A stretch of DNA of 64,000 bases from Carnobacterium iners (GCF_900177385.1 NZ_FXBJ01000002.1:421001-485000); one strand, 5' to 3'; shown: positions 1-9,367, counted from the first letter of the stretch. The notes: generated by a model not told the origin, from the sequence alone. Program-made: numbers and translations.

Positions 1-99
1 GAATTTAGTTGTACTTGTTTGAACATCATCGCTTTGACTTTCTTTATAAACATGACGATTCAAAGAAATCTTAAATACCCGGCCATCGTTATTTCTCAT
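1..99 (-). CDS. Partial unknown protein, N-terminal 33 codons
   Basis: The first 33 codons of a minus-strand gene that leaves the window at the left edge. The ATG at 99-97 is preceded by a strong GGAGGG ribosome site about 7 bases upstream. The peptide starts MRNNDGRVFKIS and is polar and basic, with no signal peptide or membrane segment in the visible part. It lies downstream of alr in the same direction, but a terminator-like structure separates them, so it probably has its own promoter. I do not recognise the family. In related bacteria a mazEF toxin-antitoxin pair can follow alr, but nothing visible supports that here. Confidence 0.55.
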   Translation of the reverse strand, partial: MRNNDGRVFKISLNRHVYKESQSDDVQTSTTKF

Positions 100-211
100 G
101 AACCATACCCTCCAATGAATAGCTTTTTCCTTCTCTCACAAAGAAAACTGCAATTGTACTTAGGATAATGGTACCACGAAACTATAAACATTGGAACCTA
201 CAATCGGTAGT

Positions 212-262
212 TAAAAAAATAGTCGTTCTTTTGTCACTATTGCTAAAACTATTTTAGCGATA
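212..262 (-). terminator. Probable terminator after alr
   Basis: Two small hairpins directly after the alr stop, read on the minus strand. GCTAAAA/TTTTAGC comes first, then AATAGT/ACTATT followed by a run of seven T. The second with its U-tract is a plausible intrinsic terminator. Confidence 0.55.
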
Positions 263-265
263 ATC

Positions 266-1384
266 CTAAATATATATCCTAGGAACACGTGTTGCAAGAC
301 CACAGGCAATTTCATAGTGAATAGTGCCTAAATGATTGGCTATGTCTTGCAAAGTAATCTTTTCGTTTTCACTTTCTCCCACAAGAATAACCTCTGTTCC
401 TTCTTCAACTTCATAAGGTAAACGAATCATACACTGATCCATACAAATCCTGCCTATTATTTCACATCTTTTTCCATCTACAAGAACATCTTGTCCTTGT
501 AAATCTCGACGCCATCCATCCGCATACCCTATTGGAACAGTCCCAACCCACTCACCCTCTTTTGCTGAGTAGGTTGCTCCGTACCCTACTGTGTCTCCTA
601 GTTTCATTTGTTTGACATAATTAACTTCACTACTGATTCTCATAGCTGGTACTAATTTATATGGCTCTTTTAAAATACCACCAGATGGATTTAATCCATA
701 CATTGCAATACCAAAACGAATCATATTCGAGGAACACGACTGATGCCAAAGAGCTGTCGCACTATTAGCAACGTGTATGAAAGGTGGTTTTCGATGTAGA
801 CTAGCTATTAAGGTATTAAACTTTTCAGCTTGTTCTATAAATTGTTCTTGATCCGGACTATCAGCTGTTGCAAAATGGGTAAAAACCCCTTCGAAATAAG
901 TCGTTTCACTTTTATTTATCCACTGTTCTACCTCTTGTAATTCTTCTGGTATTCTAATTCCAATACGGCCCATTCCAGTATCTAAAGCGATATGAACTAA
1001 TAATTTCTCTTCACAACCATTATTTTTCACTATTTTATTAGCTCGTTCGAGCCAATCCAAACTACTGACCGCTACGCTAAGCTTATTCAATGCTATCAAG
1101 TCTGCATAAGTTGCATCTACTAACCCCATAATTAGAATTGGTTCAGTAAATCCTGCTTTTCTTAGCTCTAATGCTTCGTCTAGAATAGCCACGCAAAATC
1201 CTGATGCCCCACCTTCTTTAGCGGCCGCAGCAACTTCTACAGCTCCATGTCCATATCCATTAGCTTTAACGACTGCATAAAGCACTACATTTTCATCTAG
1301 TCTTTTTATTTCTTGTTGAACATTAGTACTGATTGCTTTCTTATCGATATAAGCAATTGTTTTACGGTGTACTCCTATGGCCAC
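266..1384 (-). CDS. alr: Alanine racemase
   Basis: A PLP enzyme that interconverts L- and D-alanine in the cytoplasm, supplying D-Ala for peptidoglycan and teichoic acids. The 372-residue length is normal for fold-type III alanine racemases. The PLP-binding lysine is in VVKANGYGHG (about K40), and the second catalytic Tyr is in the GYGATYSA segment near residue 270. The start is GTG, with a purine-rich GGAGAGGGTG upstream. It follows acpS with 25 bases between the genes, the usual acpS-alr pair, probably one transcript. D-alanyl-D-alanine ligase (ddl) and murF lie nearby, so the region collects D-Ala pathway genes. Confidence 0.97.
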   Translation of the reverse strand: MAIGVHRKTIAYIDKKAISTNVQQEIKRLDENVVLYAVVKANGYGHGAVEVAAAAKEGGASGFCVAILDEALELRKAGFTEPILIMGLVDATYADLIALNKLSVAVSSLDWLERANKIVKNNGCEEKLLVHIALDTGMGRIGIRIPEELQEVEQWINKSETTYFEGVFTHFATADSPDQEQFIEQAEKFNTLIASLHRKPPFIHVANSATALWHQSCSSNMIRFGIAMYGLNPSGGILKEPYKLVPAMRISSEVNYVKQMKLGDTVGYGATYSAKEGEWVGTVPIGYADGWRRDLQGQDVLVDGKRCEIIGRICMDQCMIRLPYEVEEGTEVILVGESENEKITLQDIANHLGTIHYEIACGLATRVPRIYI

Positions 1385-1409
1385 TATTAATTCACCCTCT
1401 CCTTTATAT

Positions 1410-1763
1410 TTATTCTTTTTCTAAAATTATTTGAGCAGCAGCAACTGTATCTGTATGTGTAATAGAAAGAAAAATATTTCCAACAAATGGACTTTTTGTT
1501 ACAACGGGCTTGCCTTTTTCGTTAGGCAATATTTCTATATCATGAAACCCTAGCTTGCCGATACCCGTTCCAAAGGCTTTTGAAAAAGCCTCTTTCGCAG
1601 CATAACGTCCCGCTAAAAATTCGATTTGACGAGAACCCTTTAATTCATTAAATATAGCCCACTCAGCTTGAGTTAATACTCTATTTGAAAAAGTACTTCT
1701 TTTTTTTACAGCATGTCCAATTCGAGCTATTTCAGTTATGTCTAAACCTATGCCTACAATCAT
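1410..1763 (-). CDS. acpS: Holo-[acyl-carrier-protein] synthase
   Basis: Transfers the 4'-phosphopantetheine group of CoA to a serine of acyl carrier protein, activating fatty acid synthesis. The protein starts MIVGIGLDITEI with the metal-binding Asp in GIGLDI, and has the second motif FLAGRYAAKEAFSKAFGTG, both diagnostic of AcpS. Length is 117 residues. I chose the ATG at 1763 because GTGAGG lies 6 bases upstream; a GTG 12 bases earlier overlaps that ribosome site and is unlikely. It sits between cshA and alr, as in related Lactobacillales. Confidence 0.96.
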   Translation of the reverse strand: MIVGIGLDITEIARIGHAVKKRSTFSNRVLTQAEWAIFNELKGSRQIEFLAGRYAAKEAFSKAFGTGIGKLGFHDIEILPNEKGKPVVTKSPFVGNIFLSITHTDTVAAAQIILEKE

Positions 1764-1915
1764 TTTACGCCTCACTTTTTTATGTACTTATCTTTTAGCA
1801 CCTATTCGCTTTACTCTGAACTTAATTTGAATAACACTCATACTTGTGCTTATATTATCAGAATGAAACGAAATTGTCACTTATTAAACACCTGCGTCTA
1901 CGTTAAGTTTACTAA

Positions 1916-1950
1916 TAAAAAAAACCATTCTCAATAAAGAGAATGGTTTT
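1916..1950 (-). terminator. Intrinsic terminator of cshA
   Basis: AAAACCATTCTC/GAGAATGGTTTT stem with a six-base loop just after the cshA stop. It is followed on the minus strand by a run of T. Confidence 0.9.
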
Positions 1951-1966
1951 ATTGGGTTGTATTTGC

Positions 1967-3547
1967 TTAGTCTTTGTTACGAATAGTAAAATTACGGTCT
2001 CCGCCGCCTTGACGTCTGTCAGAGGCTGGCTTGCTACGACGGCTATCGCTACTGCCACGTTTTTTTTCTGAACTGTAACCTGCTCCTGAACCAGAAGCTG
2101 ACCCGCCACGACGTTCGCCTGGTTTTCCACCACTGCGATTGCCACGGTATCCGCCGCCACTAGATTTCCCTTTATAACCACCACGAGATGATGATCCGCC
2201 TTTACCGCCGCCTTTGCTTCCGCCTCGACTTGGTAATGGACGCTCAGGTGTAATTTTAACCGGTACTGCTGCTGCGTCCTTAGAAATACTCTTCAAGAAA
2301 GAGGCTGCTATATCTTCAGCTGTATAGGTTTCTAGTAATTGAGCTGCTGCTTTTTCATAAATTTCTAATCCGTTAGCATCAATGATAGAACTGGCTTCTT
2401 CCATAGACGCTTTGATTTGTCCTTCAAAAGCTTCAGCGTTTGTTGGTGGACGCAATGGTGTCATTTCTTTTTTAGTTAAATCTTCAATCACACGTAAATA
2501 GCCCATTTCATTTGGTGTTATGAAAGAAACTGAAACTCCTTCTTTACCTGCACGACCAGTACGGCCGATACGGTGAACATAACTTTCTGGATCTTGAGGA
2601 ATATCATAGTTATAAACGTGTGTTACTCCTGATATATCTAATCCACGTGCAGCTACGTCAGTTGCTACTAAGATATCAATTTTACCTGTTTTAAAAGCTT
2701 TTAAAACACTCATTCGTTTTTGTTGAGAAAGATCGCCATGGATTCCTTCTGCACGATATCCACGCATTTCTAAGCCTTTAGCAATTTCATCAACGCGACG
2801 TTTTGTACGTCCGAAGATGATCGTTAACTCAGGTGTTTGAACATCGAATAAACGTGTCATGATATCAAATTTCTCGAAATCTTTACAGCGAACGAAGAAT
2901 TGTTCAATTAAACTATCAGATAAAGTCGTTGCTTTGATACTAACGTGTTCCGGATTCTTCATGTATCTTACACCAATACGTTTGATAGGAGCTGGCATTG
3001 TCGCTGAGAATAACAATGTTTGATGTTCTGCCGGAACTTCATTAATGATTGTTTCGATATCATCAATAAAGCCCATATTCAACATTTCGTCCCCTTCATC
3101 CAAGACCAATGTTTCAACATGATTTAATTTTAATGTTTTACGTTTGATATGGTCTAATAAACGTCCAGGTGTACCAACAATAATATGCGGTGCATCTTTT
3201 AATGCACGAATTTGACGACTAATATCTGCTCCACCATAAACAACTTGGACACGAACTTTTTTGTCGCGACTTAAGCGGAATAACTCTTCTTGTGTCTGGA
3301 TAGCCAATTCACGTGTTGGTGCAATAACTAATCCTTGAACTGCACGATTGTTGATATCAATTTTTTGTAACATTGGTAAACCAAATGCAGCTGTTTTCCC
3401 TGTACCAGTTTGTGCTTGCCCGATGACGTCTTTTCCTTCAAGTGCTAATGGAATCGTTTGTGCTTGAACCGGAGTTGCCTCCTCAAAGCCTAAACGTTCT
3501 ACTGATTTTAATAATTCTGGTGCTAAACCTAATTCTGAAAATTTCAA
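1967..3547 (-). CDS. cshA: DEAD-box RNA helicase CshA
   Basis: ATP-dependent RNA helicase acting in ribosome assembly, mRNA decay and cold adaptation. The motifs appear in order: Q motif near residue 24, [11 protein letters not shown] (Walker A), [21 protein letters not shown] (DEAD variant with Gly, as in CshA), SATMP, and [10 protein letters not shown]. After the two RecA domains comes a low-complexity tail rich in Gly, Ser, Arg and Lys (about residues 440-526), typical of RNA-binding tails. The 526-residue length fits the family. The start is TTG with GGAGG eight bases upstream. It is transcribed from a promoter about 250 bases upstream, giving a long leader. Confidence 0.96.
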   Translation of the reverse strand: MKFSELGLAPELLKSVERLGFEEATPVQAQTIPLALEGKDVIGQAQTGTGKTAAFGLPMLQKIDINNRAVQGLVIAPTRELAIQTQEELFRLSRDKKVRVQVVYGGADISRQIRALKDAPHIIVGTPGRLLDHIKRKTLKLNHVETLVLDEGDEMLNMGFIDDIETIINEVPAEHQTLLFSATMPAPIKRIGVRYMKNPEHVSIKATTLSDSLIEQFFVRCKDFEKFDIMTRLFDVQTPELTIIFGRTKRRVDEIAKGLEMRGYRAEGIHGDLSQQKRMSVLKAFKTGKIDILVATDVAARGLDISGVTHVYNYDIPQDPESYVHRIGRTGRAGKEGVSVSFITPNEMGYLRVIEDLTKKEMTPLRPPTNAEAFEGQIKASMEEASSIIDANGLEIYEKAAAQLLETYTAEDIAASFLKSISKDAAAVPVKITPERPLPSRGGSKGGGKGGSSSRGGYKGKSSGGGYRGNRSGGKPGERRGGSASGSGAGYSSEKKRGSSDSRRSKPASDRRQGGGDRNFTIRNKD

Positions 3548-3797
3548 ATATATTTCCTCCCAATTTTGAAAACCGTAAAGAGAGATTTTTGCGAAATACA
3601 GGCACCATCATTGTTTCAATTCAGACGCACCTGTTGCTGTCACTCCATATAAAAATTCAACTTATTTTTAAATACTGTTTTTAGCTGAATCCTTCATTTC
3701 ATATCAAAAGCCTGGATAAATTCCAAGCTCGTCTGCTTATCTATTTTCACAAAACCCTCGTTGGTTTTATCTTTTTAATTAAATCTCTTATTTAATC
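3548..3797 (-). promoter_or_regulatory. Long 5' leader of cshA
   Basis: About 250 bases between the inferred start of transcription and the cshA TTG, with no credible ORF. On the minus strand it holds a small AAAACC/GGTTTT-type hairpin near 3749-3766 and ends in GGGAGGAAATATAT before the start codon. Long structured leaders are common on cold-shock helicase genes; that this one is regulatory is inference. Confidence 0.45.
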
Positions 3798-3803
3798 TAA
3801 CTA

Positions 3804-3832
3804 ATCTTAACACGTCTAAATACGATTATCAA
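3804..3832 (-). promoter_or_regulatory. Promoter of cshA
   Basis: TTGATA (3832-3827), a 17-base spacer, then TAAGAT (3809-3804) preceded by TGT, an extended -10. It is the best sigma-A match in the 490-base gap upstream of cshA. Confidence 0.6.
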
Positions 3833-3997
3833 ACAATTTACTCCCTCAATTTTATGAACACGTTTCCTTTTTCAAGTTTTTAAATTTATCTTATTTTAAT
3901 TTTATCATCTATCCTCCTGACTTTTTGTTTGTTCATCAGCTATTTCTATGCTGCGTCTATTCTTTATATAACAGAAATTTTGCTAATAAATAATTTC

Positions 3998-4026
3998 AAA
4001 AAAAGAATTGAGGAAAATCCCCAATC
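3998..4026 (-). terminator. Terminator of the Bax-inhibitor-like gene
   Basis: ATTGGGGATTTTCCTCAAT read on the minus strand forms a seven-pair stem with one mismatch, followed by TTCTTTTTTT. It lies 14 bases after the stop codon. Confidence 0.7.
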
Positions 4027-4039
4027 CCTGTGTTCGTTA

Positions 4040-4750
4040 CTAATCGCGTCTATTTCCAAAAATACGCAACAAGGCAAGAAAAATGTTAATAAAATCTAGA
4101 TATAAACTTAGAGCTCCACTGATAGCTACTGCTCCTAGTGAATTTTCTCCACTAAATTGAATATAAAGTTGTTTTAATTTATGCGTATCATATGCAGTAA
4201 ATCCAACAAAAATTAAAACTGTAATAATAGATAAGACAAAATCAGCAGGACCACTACGCAGAATAAAGCTGTTTACTAGCATAGCAACAATCAAACCAAT
4301 TAAAGCTCCTCTTAGCTGTCCGCCTAATGTTGACATATCACGTTTGGTAAAAAAGCCTACTAAACTCATTCCAGCGAAAGTTGCAGAAGCCATTAAGAAG
4401 GCTGAACCAATACTTCCTAATTCGTAAATCAAAAAGATACTTGCTAATGTAATACCGTTTAATAAAGCAAATGCAATAAAGCCAAACAAAGATGAACTAG
4501 CTGACCTCATCTTCATTCCATTGGTAGCTAGCTTTGATACTAAAAATATCTCTGCTATAAATAAACCAATCAGCCCAAAGGGGCTACCATAAACCAAATT
4601 TAAAATAAATGGACTTTGAGAAGCATAAAATGCTGTTATTCCTGAAATAGCTAGACCTAAGGTCATATAACCGTATACTGAGGCAAAAAATCTAGCCATA
4701 GTCGGTTGCTCAATAAAATCATTTGTGACATCTTTTCTTTGAGTATTCAA
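4040..4750 (-). CDS. Bax inhibitor-1/YbhL family membrane protein
   Basis: Integral membrane protein of the BI-1 (UPF0005, YccA/YbhL) family, whose bacterial members act as pH-sensitive calcium leak channels or protease modulators; the exact role here is unknown. After a polar N-terminus about seven hydrophobic helices follow. The family signature is seen as FVGFTAYDTHKLK near residue 190, with the conserved Asp pair region. I chose the TTG at 4750, giving MNTQRKDV and 236 residues, because AGGAGG lies seven bases upstream. A longer reading begins at another TTG with no ribosome site. It lies between cshA and murF. Confidence 0.9.
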   Translation of the reverse strand: MNTQRKDVTNDFIEQPTMARFFASVYGYMTLGLAISGITAFYASQSPFILNLVYGSPFGLIGLFIAEIFLVSKLATNGMKMRSASSSLFGFIAFALLNGITLASIFLIYELGSIGSAFLMASATFAGMSLVGFFTKRDMSTLGGQLRGALIGLIVAMLVNSFILRSGPADFVLSIITVLIFVGFTAYDTHKLKQLYIQFSGENSLGAVAISGALSLYLDFINIFLALLRIFGNRRD

Positions 4751-4810
4751 GTCTATCCCTCCTCTAATCCGTTTTGATAACAATAATATATCAATTAGTT
4801 AGCTTCTCCA

Positions 4811-4830
4811 AATCAGCCTTAAGGCTGATT
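4811..4830. terminator. Hairpin between murF and the BI-1 gene
   Basis: Perfect AATCAGCC/GGCTGATT stem with a TTAA loop. It has a T-run only in the plus direction. On the minus strand, where murF would need it, the following TTTGGAG is a poor U-tract, so termination may be partial. Confidence 0.5.
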
Positions 4831-4831
4831 T

Positions 4832-6220
4832 TTAGTTAGCTGTCGTAACTTGGAGCGCTCTAATAACAGATAATAAATCTGTCCCAAAGCTAGCTTTTAA
4901 GAGTACATAATCTTTTGGTTGAATAAGATTTTTTAGAAAAGCAATCATTGGATCTTTATCCCCATCAAAATGATGCAATCGTTCTTTACCAAAAACTGTT
5001 TTCAAAGCCTCATACAAAACTTTCATATGCGTCCCATACAAAATAACTTGGTCAACTTCATCTATTGATAAAGCATCTTGTATACTTAAATGTAGCTCGT
5101 CTGTTTGTTCTCCTAATTCTAGCATATCGCCTAAAACCACTATTTTTCTACCACTATTTTTTAATTGACTGAAGTTAGTTAAAACTGCTTTCATTGCGGT
5201 AGGATTAGCATTATACGCATCATTTAATAAAGCACTCCCATGAATACCATCTAACCATTCTGTCCGATTTTCCGTTAGCTGAAACGTTGCTAATTTTTGG
5301 ACAGCTTTATCAATCGGAATACCTAGCACCATCGCACTACTTAAAGCAGCTAGTGCATTATCAACATTATACGTTCCTGTTACAGGCAACTTGATGAAAC
5401 TACCTGGACTTAAATTTGTTTCAAAGATTGTTTCTTTCATTCCAGATACTATTTCTAATGAATAACTATCATTTGTTGGTAACGGCCCAAATGTTTTGAC
5501 TTGCTCATGTTTTAGAATATTTGCTCTGTCTATCAAAAGCGGTTCGTTTCCAGGAATAATCAAGATCCCGGTTTCTTTTAAACCGGAAATAATTTCCATC
5601 TTTGCATCTGCAATCCCTTCACGAGAGCCAAGATATTCAATGTGTGATTCTCCAATCATTGTAATAATGGCAATATCCGGTTTCGCTAAATTAGAAAGCA
5701 CTTTAATTTCACCTGCATGATTCATGCCCATTTCTAAAATAATCACTTCTGTATCTTGCGGCATTTCTAGAATCGTAATCGGTAAGCCAATATGATTATT
5801 AAAGTTGCCTTGTGTTTTATGAACACGGTATTGGCTAGATACTACTGCTTCAGTCATATCTTTTGTTGTCGTCTTACCATTGCTACCTGTGATGCCGATT
5901 ACTTTAGGGTGGATTTTATTAAGGTAATATTCTGCTAAGTCCTGGAGCGCTCTCAATGTATCCGCAACTTGAATAACTGGAATATCCGTTGGTGCATCTT
6001 CTAGTGGATTGCTCCAAAAAGTTGCTACTGCTCCTTGATCAATCGCCTGTGCGATAAAACTATGCCCATCGTTCTCACTTACCAACGGAACAAACAATGA
6101 ATGTGCGCTTAATTTTCTAGAATCAAATCCCACGTTATTAATTTCAATCATTTCCCATGTATCTTCTATCTTATGAGCATGCACAGCCTGTGCAATTTCT
6201 TTTACTGTTAATGAAAACAT
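4832..6220 (-). CDS. murF: UDP-N-acetylmuramoyl-tripeptide--D-alanyl-D-alanine ligase
   Basis: Cytoplasmic Mur ligase that adds D-Ala-D-Ala to the UDP-MurNAc-tripeptide, completing the pentapeptide precursor. The ATP-binding loop GITGSNGKTTTKD is near residue 110, followed by the Mur-ligase motif GNFNNHIGLP, the central EMGMNHAGEI, and the C-terminal LNDAYNANPTAM. The 462-residue length is normal. GGAGG lies seven bases before the ATG. It follows ddl, which makes its D-Ala-D-Ala substrate, though a terminator separates the two genes. Confidence 0.97.
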   Translation of the reverse strand: MFSLTVKEIAQAVHAHKIEDTWEMIEINNVGFDSRKLSAHSLFVPLVSENDGHSFIAQAIDQGAVATFWSNPLEDAPTDIPVIQVADTLRALQDLAEYYLNKIHPKVIGITGSNGKTTTKDMTEAVVSSQYRVHKTQGNFNNHIGLPITILEMPQDTEVIILEMGMNHAGEIKVLSNLAKPDIAIITMIGESHIEYLGSREGIADAKMEIISGLKETGILIIPGNEPLLIDRANILKHEQVKTFGPLPTNDSYSLEIVSGMKETIFETNLSPGSFIKLPVTGTYNVDNALAALSSAMVLGIPIDKAVQKLATFQLTENRTEWLDGIHGSALLNDAYNANPTAMKAVLTNFSQLKNSGRKIVVLGDMLELGEQTDELHLSIQDALSIDEVDQVILYGTHMKVLYEALKTVFGKERLHHFDGDKDPMIAFLKNLIQPKDYVLLKASFGTDLLSVIRALQVTTAN

Positions 6221-6260
6221 AAGTTATCCTCCGTTTAGTTAAATCTTTAGTCTCTCTTAT

Positions 6261-6297
6261 AAAAAAAGTGGCCTGGACATTTGTCCTACCACTTTTC
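6261..6297 (-). terminator. Intrinsic terminator of ddl
   Basis: AAAAGTGG/CCACTTTT outer stem with additional inner GGAC/GTCC pairing, followed on the minus strand by seven T. Confidence 0.85.
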
Positions 6298-6318
6298 TTA
6301 CTAGGAAAATCCTTCTTA

Positions 6319-7425
6319 CTAGAATTGAACTCGATCCGTTTGTTCAAATTTTAGCGATTCTTCAAATCGTTTTAAAGCTAATTGAATAAGTTCTTCAACT
6401 AAGTCACCATAATTTAAACCAGTATGTCTCCAGAGTAGAGGATACATGCTATATTGAGTAAATCCTGGCATCGTGTTTAACTCATTAATAAAAATTTCAT
6501 CATTTCCGGTTACAAAAAAATCACATCGACTTAAGCCAGTTCCATCAATCGCTTCAAATGCTCGAATGGAATAAGAGCGCAACTGTTTTTCTACTTCTTC
6601 TGAAACACGAGCAGGTATTTGCAAGGTTACTTTATTATTAATATACTTGGCATCGTAATCATAAAAAGCACTTTCTTTTATCAGTTCTCCTGGTACAGAC
6701 GTATGGATATCGTCGTTTCCTAGAACAGCTACTTCAATTTCTCGAGCTTCAATTCCTTGTTCTACAACTACACGACGATCATATTGCAACGCTAGATTAA
6801 TGGCTTCTTCTAATTCTACACGCGTTTGGGCTTTACTAATCCCAACACTTGAACCAAGATTTGCCGGTTTGACAAACATTGGATAAACTAAGGTACCTTC
6901 ACATTTTTTAAATACGTTATCAGCATTCGTTAGCCAATCTGATTTACGAATAGGGACATAAGGAACTTGAGGTAAGCCAGCTTGTTGAAAGAGTTGTTTG
7001 CTTATTATTTTATCCATTCCACATGAGCTAGCTAATACTCCAGCTCCGACATATGGCATGCCAATGACTTCAAATAGGCCTTGAACTGTACCATCTTCTC
7101 CATTTGGACCATGTAAGACAGGAAAAATAACAGCATCCTTTTCTCTTAGTTCTGAAGGTTTAATTAGTTTTCCTTTGGAAAACATTCCCTCTTCAGTAGA
7201 AAAACAAACTTCTTCTGAGCTATTTACTAAACGTAAAACTTCAGATGATTGGATAATTTCTGCCTGTTTAACAACTGCGCCTTTTATCCATTCTCCATCT
7301 TTTGTAATATAAACTGGTTCAACTTCATAATAATCATAATAGATTTCTTTGATAATAGAGAAAGCTGTTAATATTGAAATATCGTGTTCAGCACTTTTTC
7401 CTCCATATATTAGAAAGATTTTCAT
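6319..7425 (-). CDS. ddl: D-alanine--D-alanine ligase
   Basis: ATP-grasp enzyme joining two D-alanines for the peptidoglycan stem. It starts MKIFLIYGGKSAEHDIS, the typical ligase N-terminus with the conserved Glu and His. It has HGPNGEDGTVQGLFE, KPANLGSSVGI and the metal-binding C-terminal segment FINELNTMPGFTQYSMYP. With the ATG at 7425 the length is 368. I prefer this start over one 63 bases upstream because GGAGG lies eight bases before it and the family begins here. The omega-loop residue region reads FYDYDAKY, with Tyr next to Asp, so this should be a D-Ala ligase and not a D-lactate ligase. Confidence 0.96.
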   Translation of the reverse strand: MKIFLIYGGKSAEHDISILTAFSIIKEIYYDYYEVEPVYITKDGEWIKGAVVKQAEIIQSSEVLRLVNSSEEVCFSTEEGMFSKGKLIKPSELREKDAVIFPVLHGPNGEDGTVQGLFEVIGMPYVGAGVLASSCGMDKIISKQLFQQAGLPQVPYVPIRKSDWLTNADNVFKKCEGTLVYPMFVKPANLGSSVGISKAQTRVELEEAINLALQYDRRVVVEQGIEAREIEVAVLGNDDIHTSVPGELIKESAFYDYDAKYINNKVTLQIPARVSEEVEKQLRSYSIRAFEAIDGTGLSRCDFFVTGNDEIFINELNTMPGFTQYSMYPLLWRHTGLNYGDLVEELIQLALKRFEESLKFEQTDRVQF

Positions 7426-7637
7426 TTGGTTTTCCTCCGAGTTATAACTTTTAGTCTCGTATTCTAAAACGAGTTCTCTTGAATTCAAACGTTATTGTAT
7501 CATATTTTTATTGATAACAATAGGAAACATTTTTGCTAGATTTTCCTTTTATCTTTGTATTATTTTAAAATCTAAAGTCTTCTCAATCTAAAAAGATGAC
7601 GTTATTTAAAAACAGTCATTCGTGTTAAGAACAATAT

Positions 7638-7676
7638 AAACAAAAAAAGCCACTAAACAAAAGTTTATATGACTTT
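7638..7676 (-). terminator. Terminator after the unknown 256-residue gene
   Basis: Imperfect stem (AAAAAG...TAAAC / GTTTA...CTTTTT) directly after the stop codon, with a run of seven T on the minus strand. Confidence 0.6.
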
Positions 7677-8447
7677 TTACCTATTCAAAGGTTCAAGTAA
7701 ACTTTCTTCTTTGAAAGACCACTTACTTTGGTTTTTATCGTAATAAATTGTACCAATTAAATCTTTCTTTGAGAATACTTGATTCAAATCTCTCAAGCGG
7801 TCTTCAACTAAAAAAATTGGTATTTCACAGATTTGTTGCTGTACTTGTATCTGAGTAAATGAAAAAAGAACTCCTTCTCTTAACAAAGGAATCAATTGTC
7901 TAATTAGTTCTTTGGGTGCAGGCTGAATTTTAGTTTCTTTTTGAAAAAATTTCTTCTTTTCATTACACTTTAATTCTAATGATTTCGTTAGGCTATCATT
8001 TAAAAAATCGTAAAACTGTTCTAAATAGCGAAAATATATTTTTTTGAAATTATCAGTCATTGATAAGTAAATATAATTGTTTTGTAATTTATAATAAAAA
8101 GGAGAATGTAAATGGGTATGTGCATGAGCAACATATAATAATTCAGATATTTCAACAGGTGTTAATTGTCTTAATAATTCCATACTTTCAAAATCTATAC
8201 ACTTAAAAGCGTAACTAGAATTTCCATCTATATTATCTTTCAAATAATTACGAACTTTTTCTACACCGTGAATCATTTGAAAGCCAGTATGTGGTTCAAA
8301 TTCCCCTATATCTTTTGAGGCATTCAGTAACAGAATGTTTTCAGGTATTTTTCTTATGATTTCATCGTAGTTTTTAAAGATAATGCCCTTACATAGAACA
8401 GAATTAGTTACGCCATCTAGATGAACATAAATATAATCCGAAATCAC
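7677..8447 (-). CDS. Unknown protein, about 256 residues
   Basis: I do not recognise this family. The reading frame opens at an ATG at 8468, but a strong GGAGGGG lies inside it, six bases before a GTG at 8447, giving the start (M)ISDYIYVHLDG. The protein is soluble, with no signal peptide or membrane helix. It is rich in aromatic residues, with the segment AHAHTHLHSPFYYK near residue 125 and a lysine-rich middle. It stands alone with its own terminator between ddl and rpmE2, which suggests an accessory gene. The run of His is notable but does not match a metal site I can name. Confidence 0.7.
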   Translation of the reverse strand: MISDYIYVHLDGVTNSVLCKGIIFKNYDEIIRKIPENILLLNASKDIGEFEPHTGFQMIHGVEKVRNYLKDNIDGNSSYAFKCIDFESMELLRQLTPVEISELLYVAHAHTHLHSPFYYKLQNNYIYLSMTDNFKKIYFRYLEQFYDFLNDSLTKSLELKCNEKKKFFQKETKIQPAPKELIRQLIPLLREGVLFSFTQIQVQQQICEIPIFLVEDRLRDLNQVFSKKDLIGTIYYDKNQSKWSFKEESLLEPLNR

Positions 8448-8992
8448 TAGATACCCCTCCTCATTCATTTTTCTTTACGTCTTATTATACTATGATTTTC
8501 TTTTTTAAACTGTATCAATTTAGTGATAGTTTCATTACAACAACATAATGGTAGCGTTCTATTACGACAATTTTGTAACAAATGTTTTTTAAAAGTTATT
8601 TTATGTCCAACTTGATAGGTAGATTAAAATTGTTGACCCGTCCTATTTTTAAAAGCCTATCTTGTCCCATAAAGGCTTTCATAAAAGTTTAAGCTTATTT
8701 TGTTCAATGTTGAATTTAGCAACTAGTAAAACAAAGTAATCAAAAGTAAGTTAACAGGCTAAAGTAAGAGTTAGACAAATTCACCGTTCAAATTTCAATC
8801 TATTTCTTCTACATCTAAACAGAAAATTTCACGTGCTTTTCTCTTCAATAAGCAGATTAATCTACATTAGCAAGTTATGCATCTCTTTTATTCCAGCTTT
8901 ATCTACAACATTTGATGTATGGCTTAATATCTTCTATTTTATCCTATCAAATAATCTTTAAAAAAGCACGTGATATCAAATTTTTCTCAATT
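8448..8992. other. Gene-free stretch of about 545 bases
   Basis: AT-rich DNA with stops in all frames. The only clear structure is the inverted repeat pair at 8829-8840 and 8962-8973. The promoter of the unknown gene at 7677-8447 should lie at its left end. No recognisable RNA or protein remnant was found. Confidence 0.5.
8829..8973. repeat. Inverted-repeat bounded segment, MITE-like
   Basis: TCACGTGCTTTT at 8829-8840 is exactly repeated in inverted form as AAAAGCACGTGA at 8962-8973. It bounds a 145-base AT-rich interior with no ORF. Size and termini resemble a miniature inverted-repeat element, but no target-site duplication is clear and only one copy is visible. Confidence 0.35.
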
Positions 8993-9018
8993 AAAAAAAG
9001 CTCTAAGACTAGAGCTTC
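8993..9018 (-). terminator. Intrinsic terminator of rpmE2
   Basis: AAGCTCT/AGAGCTT stem followed by seven T on the minus strand, 15 bases after the rpmE2 stop. Confidence 0.88.
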
Positions 9019-9032
9019 CGATAATAATTCTG

Positions 9033-9296
9033 TTATTCAGCTGAGTTTGCGTCTGCCAAACCATATTTTTTGTTGAAACGATCGACACGTCCGTCTGCTT
9101 GTGTAAATTTTTGACGTCCTGTGTAGAATGGGTGTGAATCAGATGTAGTTTCAACACGGATTAATGGGTAAGTATTGCCGTCTTCCCATTCAACAGTTTC
9201 ACTTGAATGTTTTGTAGAACCAGACAAAAATTTAAAACCTGTAGTAGTATCCATGAATACAACTTCTTTATAAGTTGGGTGAATTTCTTTTTTCAT
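9033..9296 (-). CDS. rpmE2: 50S ribosomal protein L31, type B
   Basis: Small ribosomal protein of the large subunit, at the inter-subunit bridge. It starts [14 protein letters not shown] and lacks the CxxC zinc-binding cysteines of ordinary L31, which makes it the zinc-independent type B form. It has 87 residues and the family motif [13 protein letters not shown]. It follows rho, as rpmE does in Bacillus. A promoter and terminator around it suggest it is mostly transcribed alone. Confidence 0.96.
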   Translation of the reverse strand: MKKEIHPTYKEVVFMDTTTGFKFLSGSTKHSSETVEWEDGNTYPLIRVETTSDSHPFYTGRQKFTQADGRVDRFNKKYGLADANSAE

Positions 9297-9367
9297 GCGC
9301 TCTCGCTCCTTTGCCCTGATACATTTGCTGAACCAGAGTTCTTTTTTATTTTTTATTTAACAGTAGA

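Noticed and set aside
1912-2184. A 90-residue frame within the 3' end of cshA
   Set aside because: It is a shadow of the Gly/Ser/Arg repeat-coding region and includes the terminator.
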